Assembly: GCA_937881145.1 (NCBI GenBank)
Contig: CALGFL010000454.1
Coordinates: 1-13,013, forward strand
Source: an uncultured Bordetella sp.
Lineage (GTDB): Bacteria > Pseudomonadota > Gammaproteobacteria > Burkholderiales > Burkholderiaceae_B
Length of the DNA: 13,013 nt
Direction of reading: 5' to 3'
The notes beneath the pieces were generated by a model. The model ran no database searches. It was not told the origin of the DNA and saw only the letters and a list, made by a program, of their open reading frames with translations. Each line of letters begins with the position of its first letter. Position 1 is the first letter of the stretch. The translations under genes were made by a program, and so were the position numbers. Below, piece by piece: positions 6,546 through 13,013 of this stretch.

Positions 6546-7430
6546 GTGAGCGCTGCCATGCTTTGTGAAATCGAGCAATTGCACGTGGCCTTTCCCGGCC
6601 CGGATCGGCAATGGGCGCCGGCCGTGTGCGGCGTGTCGCTCACGCTGGCGCCGGGCGAGCGCCTGGGGCTGGTCGGCGAATCGGGCTCGGGCAAATCCCT
6701 CACCGGCCGCGCGCTGCTGGGACAACTGCCGCCCACGGCCCGCGTGTCGGCGCAGGCCCTGCGCTATGCGGGGCGCGATCTGCTCGCCATGCCCGCGGCC
6801 GAGCGCCGCCGGCTGTGCGGGCAAGAGATGGGCATGATCCTGCAGGATCCGAAATACTCGCTCAACCCGGTGATGACCGTGGGCCGCCAGATGCGCGAAG
6901 CCTGGGCGCTGCGCAATCCCGGCATGAAGCGGCGCGACATGGACGAACGGGTGCTGGCATCGCTGGACGCTGTGCATATCCGCGACGCCAGGCGGGTCGC
7001 CGCATCCTATCCGCACGAGCTGTCCGGCGGCATGGGGCAGCGCGTGATGATCGCCATGATGGCGGCCAACGGGCCGCGCCTGCTCGTGGCCGACGAACCC
7101 ACCAGCGCGCTCGACGTGCTGGTGGCCATGCAAGTGCTGGACGTGCTGGACGACATGATCGCCCGGCACGGCACGGGCCTGATCTTCATCAGCCACGACC
7201 TGCCATTGGTTGGCGCCTTCTGCGACCGCGTGGCCGTGATGTATGCCGGCCGCGTGGTGGAGACCTGCGCAGCCCGCGAACTGCACCGCGCGCGGCACCC
7301 CTACACCCGCGCCCTGCTCGCCGCCAGCCCCGCATTGGCCGATCCGCCCGACCGCCTGCCCGTGATCGAACGCGACCCGGCCTGGCGCGGCACGGCCGGG
7401 CAGCAAGCCGCCGAAGGAGACGCGCCGTGA
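6546..7430 (+). CDS. ddpD: Dipeptide ABC transporter ATPase 1 (DdpD/DppD type)
   Basis: This cytoplasmic ATP-hydrolysing subunit of the peptide importer has 294 residues from the GTG at 6546 (308 from the alternative ATG at 6504). Walker A is GESGSGKS (44-51), the Q-loop is ILQDPKYSLNP with Gln100, the signature is LSGGMGQR (159-166), Walker B is RLLVADEPTSALD (178-190), and the switch His is in ISHDLPLV (217). The C-terminal HPYTRALLAASP (251-262) belongs to the oligopeptide/dipeptide transporter extension. All catalytic motifs are intact. Choice of start follows the AAGGAG at 6535-6540. Its stop TGA overlaps the GTG start of the second ATPase (GTGA). Intact ATPases beside a broken ddpC suggest that the ddpC mutation is recent or bypassed. 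Confidence 0.93.
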   Translation: MSAAMLCEIEQLHVAFPGPDRQWAPAVCGVSLTLAPGERLGLVGESGSGKSLTGRALLGQLPPTARVSAQALRYAGRDLLAMPAAERRRLCGQEMGMILQDPKYSLNPVMTVGRQMREAWALRNPGMKRRDMDERVLASLDAVHIRDARRVAASYPHELSGGMGQRVMIAMMAANGPRLLVADEPTSALDVLVAMQVLDVLDDMIARHGTGLIFISHDLPLVGAFCDRVAVMYAGRVVETCAARELHRARHPYTRALLAASPALADPPDRLPVIERDPAWRGTAGQQAAEGDAP

Positions 7431-8182
7431 TCGACGTGCAGGACGTAAGCATCGAGTTTCCCGGCCGCGGCGGTCCGGTGCGGGCGGTGCGCGGCGCCAG
7501 CTTCCAGGTCGCCGCAGGCGAGGCCTACGGTCTCGTGGGCGAATCGGGTTCGGGCAAGACGACGCTGCTGCGCGCCATCGGCGGGATGACGCCGGTCGCC
7601 GCGGGCCGCATCGCGCTCGGCGCCCAGTCCGACCCGTCGTCGAAAGCCGCCCCCGCGCCGCGCGCGACGCAGATGGTCTTCCAGGACCCCTATGCATCGC
7701 TGCACCCGGGCTTCACCGTGGACCGCACCTTGCGCGAACCGCTCGTCATCAACGGCATGGACCGGCACGATGAGCGCATCGCCGAGACCTTGCGCTCGGT
7801 GGGCCTGGGACCGGCCTTTCGCTTTCGCTATCCGCACCAGCTATCGGGCGGGCAGCGCCAGCGCGTCGCCATCGCCCGCGCGCTCATCGTCGAACCCCGC
7901 GTGCTGCTGCTCGACGAGCCGACCTCGGCGCTGGATGTCTCGGTGCAGGCGGAGATTCTCAACCTGCTGCGCGGCTTGCATCGCGAGCGCGGCCTTACGC
8001 TCATTCTGGTCAGCCACAATCTGGCCGTAGTGGGCTTTCTGTGCACGCGCATCGCGGTAATGCGCCAGGGCGAGATCGTCGAACACACGACGACCGAGGC
8101 GATCCGGCAGGGGCAAGCCGATCATGAATACACGCGCAGCCTGCTGCAGGCCGCGCGAGGTTATCGGCGCCGGTCGGCGTGA
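7427..8182 (+). CDS. ddpF: Dipeptide ABC transporter ATPase 2 (DdpF/DppF type)
   Basis: This second ATPase subunit pairs with ddpD. It has 251 residues, somewhat shorter than typical DppF/OppF proteins of about 300, mainly because the C-terminal oligopeptide extension is reduced to HEYTRSLLQAARG. Walker A is GESGSGKT (38-45), the Q-loop is MVFQDPYASLHP (Gln86), the signature is LSGGQRQR (139-146), Walker B is VLLLDEPTSALD (159-170), and the switch His is at 197 in VSHNLAVV. The GTG at 7427 is preceded by AAGGAG (7414-7419) and overlaps the ddpD stop. It is the last gene of the operon and converges on the diguanylate cyclase gene after 25 bp, with no clear terminator hairpin between them. Confidence 0.92.
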   Translation: MIDVQDVSIEFPGRGGPVRAVRGASFQVAAGEAYGLVGESGSGKTTLLRAIGGMTPVAAGRIALGAQSDPSSKAAPAPRATQMVFQDPYASLHPGFTVDRTLREPLVINGMDRHDERIAETLRSVGLGPAFRFRYPHQLSGGQRQRVAIARALIVEPRVLLLDEPTSALDVSVQAEILNLLRGLHRERGLTLILVSHNLAVVGFLCTRIAVMRQGEIVEHTTTEAIRQGQADHEYTRSLLQAARGYRRRSA

Positions 8183-8207
8183 GCCGGCAGCGGATAAGCC
8201 CGCCGCC

Positions 8208-9455
8208 TCAGTCGTCGGCCCTGATGGTCGATCGGATCCATGCCGGATCGGCCGTATCGGCGGCGCCGGCGTCGGGCGCTTCCCGCGGCTCGGCCGGCAC
8301 CTGATCGGCGGACACGACCCGATCGCGGCCCTGCGCCTTGGCCGCGTACAGCGCCGTATCCGCGCGATGCATCAGATTTTCCATCGGCTCGCCCACTCGG
8401 TATTCGTCCACTCCGGCACTGAAGGTAAAAACAGGCACGGCGTCGTCCTGCGTGCGGGCAAAATCGTCGCGCAGACCCACGCGCAACGCCTCGAGCCTGG
8501 AGGCGGCTTCGCGCCGATGCAGGCCCGGAAACATGATGACGAACTCTTCGCCGCCCAGTCGGCCGAACACATCGGCCTCGCGCAGCGACGAAACGATGAG
8601 CTGGCCCACGCGCGTCAGCACCAGGTCGCCCATCGCATGGCCGTATTGATCGTTGATGGATTTGAAGTGATCCAGATCGACGATGGCCACCGAAAACACG
8701 CCGCTGGCCTGGCTCGTCTGCTTGATCACCGCGTGCAGTTTGGCGAAAAAGCCGCGCCGGGTGAGCGCCCCCGTCAGTTCATCCTGATTGACCCAGTGCT
8801 CCAGGCGCTCGGTCATGTTGTCGTGCGCGAGCATGACCATGCCGATCGACAGGGCGGGCAAGACCAGCAGCAGCGTAAAGACGAAGACAATATTCAAGGT
8901 CGTGGGCAGCAGCAGGGTTTTCTGATGCGCCACGCCGATGGCGAAGGTCAGCCCCCGCGCCGCGCTGGCCAGCACCCCCACGGCCAGAACGCCCAGCATG
9001 AATCCGTAGGCATAGAACGGCCGCTCCGGTTTCCGGTGAACCCAGAGAAGCCGGCCCATGGCGGCGTACATGCAGACGAAGAAAATCGAAAAGACGATGA
9101 CGCGGGCGCCGAAATCCTGCCTGCCGTTGTTCAGGTAGCCAATGCCCGCCATGGCAAGCACCACGGCGATATAGGGGCCCGGCGTTGCGGGAGGCTGCAG
9201 ACAAAACTGCCTGCATCCCTGGTAACCCTGCACGATCGAAAAGCAGAACAGGGCATTGCTGAGGATCACCAGCAGGAAATTCGGGCTGACATCGCGCAGT
9301 GCATACAGAACCATGCCGGCGATGGCCAGCACGTTTGCCGCCATCCATCGGCCGACGCCGGGGATGGCCGCATGACGCAGCGATCCGAAGATCACCAGGC
9401 TCATGAAATTCGCCAACGTCATGACGACAAACACGACACTGAGGGAATTGAGCAT
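8208..9455 (-). CDS. Membrane-anchored diguanylate cyclase (GGDEF domain)
   Basis: This 415-residue protein synthesises the second messenger c-di-GMP from two GTP. The first ~210 residues carry about six or seven hydrophobic segments (roughly 3-24, 38-53, 57-77, 94-108, 118-136, 150-170 and 187-210), an integral-membrane sensor of no recognised family. The catalytic domain begins at DELTGALTRRGF (225-236). It contains the metal-binding IVDLDHFKSINDQYGHAMGD (Asp260), the active-site GGEEF (301-305), and an inhibitory I-site R292-x-x-D295 exactly five residues before it, so product feedback is expected. A low-complexity tail of about 30 residues, rich in Ala, Glu and Asp, follows. The active residues are intact, so a working cyclase is expected. 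The ATG at 9455 places the first helix at the N-terminus. It is divergent from the opine-dehydrogenase-type operon. Confidence 0.93.
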   Translation of the reverse strand: MLNSLSVVFVVMTLANFMSLVIFGSLRHAAIPGVGRWMAANVLAIAGMVLYALRDVSPNFLLVILSNALFCFSIVQGYQGCRQFCLQPPATPGPYIAVVLAMAGIGYLNNGRQDFGARVIVFSIFFVCMYAAMGRLLWVHRKPERPFYAYGFMLGVLAVGVLASAARGLTFAIGVAHQKTLLLPTTLNIVFVFTLLLVLPALSIGMVMLAHDNMTERLEHWVNQDELTGALTRRGFFAKLHAVIKQTSQASGVFSVAIVDLDHFKSINDQYGHAMGDLVLTRVGQLIVSSLREADVFGRLGGEEFVIMFPGLHRREAASRLEALRVGLRDDFARTQDDAVPVFTFSAGVDEYRVGEPMENLMHRADTALYAAKAQGRDRVVSADQVPAEPREAPDAGAADTADPAWIRSTIRADD

Positions 9456-9487
9456 GATCTACCCGAACAGAATCCGGCTTGCAGGAA

Positions 9488-9516
9488 ATTCTATTCCTCA
9501 TCCCGTCCGGCGTAAC
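9488..9516 (-). promoter_or_regulatory. Candidate promoter for the diguanylate cyclase gene
   Basis: On the minus strand TAGAAT (complement of 9488-9493) matches the -10 consensus at 5 of 6 positions. The hexamer 17 bp upstream (complement of 9511-9516, GTTACG) is a poor -35. The predicted leader is about 26 nt. This is weak evidence, listed because the position is right. Confidence 0.25.
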
Positions 9517-9537
9517 GATGCGCCGCGGTCCGACCCC

Positions 9538-9562
9538 CCAGGAATTCCCTAGCTATTCCAGG
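9538..9562. repeat. Imperfect inverted repeat, candidate operator
   Basis: CCAGGAAT (9538-9545) and ATTCCAGG (9555-9562) form arms that pair at 7 of 8 positions around a 9-bp centre containing CTAG. It lies between the two divergent genes, about two helical turns upstream of the alternating tract and immediately upstream of the candidate -35 TTGCCG (9564-9569). That position suits an activator or repressor of the dehydrogenase operon. No regulator gene is adjacent in the window. Confidence 0.4.
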
Positions 9563-9563
9563 T

Positions 9564-9592
9564 TTGCCGTCTCCTCTACTCTGCATATACAT
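9564..9592 (+). promoter_or_regulatory. Candidate promoter for the opine-dehydrogenase-type operon
   Basis: TTGCCG (9564-9569) is followed after 16 bp by TATACA (9586-9591), or after 17 bp by ATACAT (9587-9592). Each hexamer is only about a 4/6 match to consensus. Transcription would start near 9598, leaving a leader of about 65 nt. The -10 lies inside the alternating pyrimidine-purine tract. Confidence 0.3.
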
Positions 9593-9606
9593 GCATGTGC
9601 ATACAT
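9582..9606. repeat. 25-bp perfect alternating pyrimidine-purine tract
   Basis: From 9582 to 9606 every base alternates pyrimidine, purine without a break, mostly TG/CA steps with a few TA steps. The tract includes the perfect 10-bp palindrome ACATGCATGT (9589-9598) and three GCAT units. Such tracts can adopt left-handed Z-DNA or melt under negative supercoiling. It lies in the shared upstream region of the diguanylate cyclase and dehydrogenase genes. The composition is directly visible; any structural role is inference. Confidence 0.6.
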
Positions 9607-9663
9607 CTTGAAGAGCGGCGACCGGAATCTTCCATGCGGCCCGCTCGTACCTGGGGATTCACG

Positions 9664-10731
9664 ATGAAGGTAGCGATACTCGGCGGCGGACACGGCTGCT
9701 ATGCGGCGGCGGCGGATTTCACCTTGCGCGGACACGAGGTTCGCCTATGGCGCCGCCAGGCCGCGCAGCGCACGCAAGGCTACGCCATCGCCATGAAGGA
9801 CAAGAACGGCGAGCACGATCTGCGCATCGCCCTCTATACGCCCGACATCGGCGAGGCCGTGCGCGGCGCCGAGCTCATCGTGGTGCCCACGCCGGCTTTC
9901 GCCCAGCAAGACATTGCGCACAAACTGGCGCCGCATCTCGCGGACGGGCAGGTGGTGTTCCTGCCGCCCGGCACCTTCGGCAGCCTGGTGATGTGGCGCG
10001 CCCTGCGCCAGGCCGGCAACCGGGCCGACGTGGCCTTCTGCGAGACCGGCACGCTGCCTTACCTGGCGCGCAAGCACGGCGAGCATCAGGTCACCATCAC
10101 CAGCTACGCCACGCGCCTGCCCACCGGCGTGTTCCCGGCCCGCCTGTCCGACCATGCCTTCAAGGTGCTGCGCCAGGGCTACCCCGTCGAACCCGTGGAA
10201 GACGCGCTGTCCGGCGCGCTGATGAACGCCGGTCCCGTCATTCACCCGCCGCTCATCCTGATGAACGCGGGACCGCTGCAGCATTTCCCCTCCTGGGACA
10301 TCCACAACGAAGGAACGCAGCCGGCCATCCGTTCCGTTACCGACCTGCTCGACCAGGAGCGCATCCACGTGCGCGAAAAGCTGGGCTACGAGGCGCCGCA
10401 TTTTCCGCTGCGCGACCACTACGTCGGCGATCAATGGATGTACGGCGACGCGCACCAGCGCCTGGTCGACAGCGGCGACTGGCGTGAAAACATCGACCTG
10501 CTCACGCACCGCTACATGACCGAGGACGTGCACTACGGCCTGGCCTTCCTGGTGTCGGTGGCCGATTGGTGCGGCGCTTCGGCGCCCATCGCCAGCGGCC
10601 TGCTCGCCATCGCCGGCGCCATCAGCGGCAAGGATCTCAAGCGCGGCCCGCGCACGATCGGCGCCCTGGGCCTGGCCGCACTCACACCCGACGCGCTCAA
10701 GCGCCAGCTGGTCAGCGGGGAAGGATTGTGA
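9664..10731 (+). CDS. Octopine/nopaline dehydrogenase family protein
   Basis: This 355-residue NAD(P)-dependent oxidoreductase is of the opine dehydrogenase family, whose known members reversibly join an amino acid to an alpha-keto acid by reductive condensation. The N-terminal Rossmann domain starts with VAILGGGHGCYAAAADFTLRG (3-23), followed by VRLWRR and a VVPTPAF strand end (73-79). The C-terminal octopine-dehydrogenase domain carries ALMNAGPVIHPP (185-196), with His194 in the position of the family's catalytic His. RYMTEDVHYGLAF (283-295) matches the conserved RYxTEDxPxGL motif except that His290 replaces the usual Pro. The ATG at 9664 places the Rossmann loop at the N-terminus; a longer frame from 9595 adds 23 residues of non-family sequence. 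The stop overlaps a GTG (10728-10731). The true substrate is unknown; the pairing with a hydroxyacyl dehydrogenase and an ABC importer suggests catabolism of an imported compound. Confidence 0.87.
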   Translation: MKVAILGGGHGCYAAAADFTLRGHEVRLWRRQAAQRTQGYAIAMKDKNGEHDLRIALYTPDIGEAVRGAELIVVPTPAFAQQDIAHKLAPHLADGQVVFLPPGTFGSLVMWRALRQAGNRADVAFCETGTLPYLARKHGEHQVTITSYATRLPTGVFPARLSDHAFKVLRQGYPVEPVEDALSGALMNAGPVIHPPLILMNAGPLQHFPSWDIHNEGTQPAIRSVTDLLDQERIHVREKLGYEAPHFPLRDHYVGDQWMYGDAHQRLVDSGDWRENIDLLTHRYMTEDVHYGLAFLVSVADWCGASAPIASGLLAIAGAISGKDLKRGPRTIGALGLAALTPDALKRQLVSGEGL

Positions 10732-10743
10732 GCGCGCAGCGCC

Positions 10744-10750
10744 AAGGGGG
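10744..10750 (+). promoter_or_regulatory. Ribosome binding site favouring the ATG at 10755
   Basis: AAGGGGG lies 4 nt before the ATG at 10755. The in-frame GTG at 10728, which overlaps the preceding stop codon, has only AAGGA two bases away. The ATG is therefore preferred, although coupling through the GTG cannot be excluded. Confidence 0.5.
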
Positions 10751-10754
10751 CACC

Positions 10755-11738
10755 ATGACCCGCGCATCGGTAGCTGCTTTCGGTGCGGGCCGCATGGGTC
10801 GCGGCATCGCGGCGGCCTATGCCCTGGCCGGACAGGACTTCACCTTGATCGACCTGCGCTCGCGCACGGACCAGGCCTGGAGCAAACTGCAGACCGAGGT
10901 TCACGACGAACTGCGCGATATCTTCTCGCGGCTGCTGGCACTGGGCTGCGTGGACCAGGCCACCGCGCAAACCGCTCCCGGCCGGGTGAGGCTCGTGAAC
11001 CGCGCCGGCGCTCCCGCCGCGCTGGCCGCGGCCCGCCTGCTTTTCGAGGCCGTGCCTGAAACACTCGATGCCAAGCGCGAAGCCCTGGAATTCGTGGGCC
11101 GGCATGCCGCGCCCGACGCCATCGTCGCCTCGTCCTCATCCACCATGCTGGCCAGCGAGCTGGCCGGGCTTCTCGCGCATCCGCAGCGCTTTCTCAATAC
11201 GCACTGGCTCAACCCCGCCTATTTGATTCCGCTCGTGGAAGTCTCGCCGCACGCCGGCACGTCGGCCGCGGTGCTCGAGGACACGCTGGCCGCGCTGAGA
11301 GCGGCCGGCAAGGTGCCGGTGGTGTGCAACGACAAGCCCGGCTACATCGTGCCGCGCCTGCAGACCCTGGTCATGAACGAGGCGGCCCGCATGATCGAAG
11401 AAGGCACCGCCACGGCGGCCGACATCGACAAGGCCATACGCTATGGCTTCGGCCCGCGCTACGCGGCCATGGGTGTCGTGGAATTCATCGATTTCGGTGG
11501 CCTGGACATTCTCTATCACGCGAGCCGCTATCTCAGTTCGCGCCTGGATCCCGCGCGCTATGCCGCGCCGCGCATCATCGACGACAAGATGCGGGCAGGC
11601 GAGCTGGGCGTGAAGACCGGGCAAGGGCTCTATACCTGGGACGCGCAGCAGGCGCAGCGCTTTCAGCGCGACGCGCTGGCCCGCCTGGTACGCATTCTCG
11701 AAATCAATATGCAAGACCAGCAAGCTCAGACCCGGTAA
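10755..11738 (+). CDS. 3-hydroxyacyl-CoA dehydrogenase family protein (short, NAD-dependent)
   Basis: This 327-residue soluble dehydrogenase oxidises a beta-hydroxy compound with NAD. The Rossmann fold opens with VAAFGAGRMGRGIAAAYALAG (6-26) and an acidic Asp33 after the second strand, which favours NAD. The family marks follow: ARLLFEAVPETLDAKRE (93-109), ASSSSTMLASEL (125-136), NTHWLNPAYLIPLVEV (148-163) with the catalytic pair His150 and Glu162, and NDKPGYIVPRLQTLVMNEA (192-210). The C-terminal dimerisation domain includes GFGPRYAAMG and GVKTGQGLYTWD (285-296). Catalytic residues are intact. The HWLNP form, instead of HFFNP, and the single-domain size resemble hydroxybutyryl-CoA, carnitine and L-gulonate dehydrogenase relatives, so the substrate may be a free hydroxy acid and not a CoA ester. 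It starts 23 bp after the opine-dehydrogenase-type gene, so both are likely co-transcribed. Confidence 0.88.
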   Translation: MTRASVAAFGAGRMGRGIAAAYALAGQDFTLIDLRSRTDQAWSKLQTEVHDELRDIFSRLLALGCVDQATAQTAPGRVRLVNRAGAPAALAAARLLFEAVPETLDAKREALEFVGRHAAPDAIVASSSSTMLASELAGLLAHPQRFLNTHWLNPAYLIPLVEVSPHAGTSAAVLEDTLAALRAAGKVPVVCNDKPGYIVPRLQTLVMNEAARMIEEGTATAADIDKAIRYGFGPRYAAMGVVEFIDFGGLDILYHASRYLSSRLDPARYAAPRIIDDKMRAGELGVKTGQGLYTWDAQQAQRFQRDALARLVRILEINMQDQQAQTR

Positions 11739-11810
11739 TTCGATTTCCATCGGCCCCCGTTCGCGAGGGCGCTCGACTGTTCACGGCACGTACCACTGGA
11801 GTTCACTCAC

Positions 11811-12794
11811 ATGGCTTTCAAACCGATGAAGTACGTTCTATCCGTCGTTCTGGCCGGCCTGTCCTTCGCGGCGCTCGCCAAGGACATTCCCACGCTGCAT
11901 GTGGGCTGGACCATTCCCGCCGAAGAAGCCAAGTACTGGATGATGCGCCAGCCCGACGCCTTCCCCGACCTGGGCAAGACCTACAAGATCGAATGGACGC
12001 ACTTCCAGGGCACGGCCCCCATGGTCGAGGCCATGCTGGCGGGTGCGCTGGACTGCTCGTCGCAGGCCCCGCTCTCGCTGGGACAAGGCGCTGTCAACGG
12101 CGGCCTGAAGGCCTATATCGTGGCCCAGCACGCCGGCGAGAGCGCCAAGTCGTTCTCGGTGTACTGGGGCGTGATGGACGGTTCGCCCATCAAGACCGTC
12201 GAAGATCTCAAGGGCAAGACCATCGGCGTGAACGTGTACGGCTCCGGCGTGGCCGGGCAACTGGCCGCCATCTTGCACAAGCACGGCCTGGACATGTCCA
12301 AGGACGTCAAACTGGTGGAAACCGGCTTCCCCGGTTCGGAAGCGGCGCTGCGCAGCGGCCGGGTCGATGCGGCCGTTTTCGTGCAGCCCTTCGCTGGCCG
12401 CGCGCAGACCAAGGGCGGCATACATCCGCTCTTCTCGATGCAGGACCTGATGCCCAACACCGTGCAGATCGTCGAGGTCTGCCGCAAGGACGTCGCCGAC
12501 AAATCGCCCGAGCTGATCAAGCGCTATGTGCGCGACCTGACCCGCGCCATGAAGATGGCTCTCGCGCACCGCGACGAAACGCTCAAGGTCGACTCCGAGA
12601 TCACGCGCGCGCCGGTCGCGGCGCTGCAGGATTACGTGCTGACGGACAAGGACTTTGCCCGCGATCCCGGCGCCCATCCCGATTTCACCGCCATCCAGAC
12701 CATGTTCGACGAGTACGCCAAACTGGGCCTGCTCAAGCATCCGCTCAAGGTGTCGGACTTTCGCCGCGATGACCTGACCGCGCCGCTGCAATAA
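11811..12794 (+). CDS. Periplasmic substrate-binding protein, SsuA/TauA/NMT1-like ABC transporter
   Basis: This 327-residue binding protein is of the nitrate/sulfonate/taurine/NMT1 group. A signal peptide spans residues 1-23, with cleavage expected after SFAALA. The mature part has LHVGWTIPAEEAKYWMM, then FQGTAPMVEAMLAGALDCSSQAPLSLGQG (about 65-93), the typical segment in which a base pair of short motifs frames the ligand pocket. It also has DGSPIKTVEDLKGKTIGVNVYGSGV (about 124-148) and GRVDAAVFVQPFAG near 183-196. Family ligands include sulfonates, aromatic acids and pyrimidine precursors; this one is unknown. It follows the hydroxyacyl dehydrogenase after 72 bp, with GGAG (11797-11800) about 10 nt before the ATG. 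The next gene encodes its likely ATPase. An internal ATG at residue 6 is an alternative start. Confidence 0.9.
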   Translation: MAFKPMKYVLSVVLAGLSFAALAKDIPTLHVGWTIPAEEAKYWMMRQPDAFPDLGKTYKIEWTHFQGTAPMVEAMLAGALDCSSQAPLSLGQGAVNGGLKAYIVAQHAGESAKSFSVYWGVMDGSPIKTVEDLKGKTIGVNVYGSGVAGQLAAILHKHGLDMSKDVKLVETGFPGSEAALRSGRVDAAVFVQPFAGRAQTKGGIHPLFSMQDLMPNTVQIVEVCRKDVADKSPELIKRYVRDLTRAMKMALAHRDETLKVDSEITRAPVAALQDYVLTDKDFARDPGAHPDFTAIQTMFDEYAKLGLLKHPLKVSDFRRDDLTAPLQ

Positions 12795-12803
12795 GGCCGA
12801 GTC

Positions 12804-13013
12804 ATGCCCAAGAGCCTGATCGAGATCGCGGGACTGTCCAAGTGTTTCGAGGTGCCGGGCCGGGGTGCGCACCTGGCGCTGACCGACATCGACCTGAGCG
12901 TGCGCGAAGGCGAATTCGTCTCGCTGCTGGGGCCTTCGGGCTGCGGCAAGTCCACCCTGCTTTCTATGGTCGGCGGCTTCGTCGCGCCGTCATCGGGCGA
13001 GATCCGCGTGAGC
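12804..13013 (+). CDS. ABC transporter ATPase, SsuB/TauB-like (partial, runs off the window)
   Basis: Only the first 70 codons are present; the gene continues beyond 13013. The N-terminus IEIAGLSKCFEVPG is followed by LTDIDLSVREGEFVSLLGPSG and a full Walker A, GPSGCGKST (43-51), then GGFVAPSSGEIRVS, as in ATPases of nitrate/sulfonate/taurine importers. The ATG lies 9 nt after the binding-protein stop codon, so the two are in one operon. A permease gene is expected further downstream. Confidence 0.9.
   Translation, partial: MPKSLIEIAGLSKCFEVPGRGAHLALTDIDLSVREGEFVSLLGPSGCGKSTLLSMVGGFVAPSSGEIRVS

Noticed and set aside
6517..6549. 10-codon mini-ORF (MCLRVPKELP) overlapping the ddpD GTG start
   Set aside because: Its end contains the ddpD SD and GTGA overlap, so it could look like a leader peptide, but it is short, has no SD of its own and is probably coincidental.
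8183..8207. Possible terminator between ddpF and the diguanylate cyclase gene
   Set aside because: Only a 4-bp GCGG/CCGC pairing is visible and there is no T tract.

Overview
The window is GC-rich, densely packed DNA with short intergenic gaps. Its gene content looks like a betaproteobacterium of the Alcaligenaceae, most plausibly Bordetella or Achromobacter. That placement is inferred from codon usage and protein style, not from a search. No rRNA, tRNA, CRISPR array, insertion sequence or phage gene is visible, and the layout reads as ordinary chromosomal transport and catabolism with local regulators.

Left part (1-2340). An IclR-family regulator (minus, 121-903) is divergent from an HpaR-like MarR regulator (plus, 973-1422), with only 69 bp between them. 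HpaR converges on a PepSY-type membrane protein (minus, 1486-2169), and a strong symmetrical hairpin at 1437-1463 separates the two. Upstream of the PepSY gene, a very AT-rich patch holds a clear Fur-box-like sequence (2199-2223). This points to iron control of the membrane protein and possibly of the divergent dipeptidase operon.

Centre (2341-8182). Six genes lie in the order ddpX-A-B-C-D-F: a VanX-type D-Ala-D-Ala dipeptidase, a periplasmic peptide-binding protein, two permeases and two ATPases. This matches the E. coli ddpXABCDF order. The genes are joined by ATGA or GTGA stop/start overlaps or short gaps. The expected job is import of D-alanyl-D-alanine or similar dipeptides released from the cell wall, followed by cleavage in the cytoplasm. 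The second permease gene, ddpC, has an in-frame amber codon at 6368-6370 that removes the last 48 codons of the reading frame. An ATG follows the amber codon directly, so the system is either decaying or expressed in two pieces.

Right part (8208-13013). A membrane-bound diguanylate cyclase with an intact GGEEF site and an I-site (minus, 8208-9455) is divergent from a second apparent operon. That operon encodes an octopine/nopaline-dehydrogenase-family enzyme, a 3-hydroxyacyl-CoA-dehydrogenase-family enzyme, an SsuA/TauA/NMT1-like periplasmic binding protein, and the start of an SsuB/TauB-like ATPase that runs off the window. Together they suggest uptake and oxidation of a small, probably nitrogen-containing compound of unknown identity. 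The 208-bp intergenic region holds a 25-bp perfectly alternating pyrimidine-purine tract and an imperfect inverted repeat next to a candidate promoter.

The points most worth following up are the broken ddpC, the unassigned opine-dehydrogenase/hydroxyacyl-dehydrogenase/ABC cluster with its unusual upstream DNA, and the Fur box shared by the PepSY gene and the dipeptide operon.
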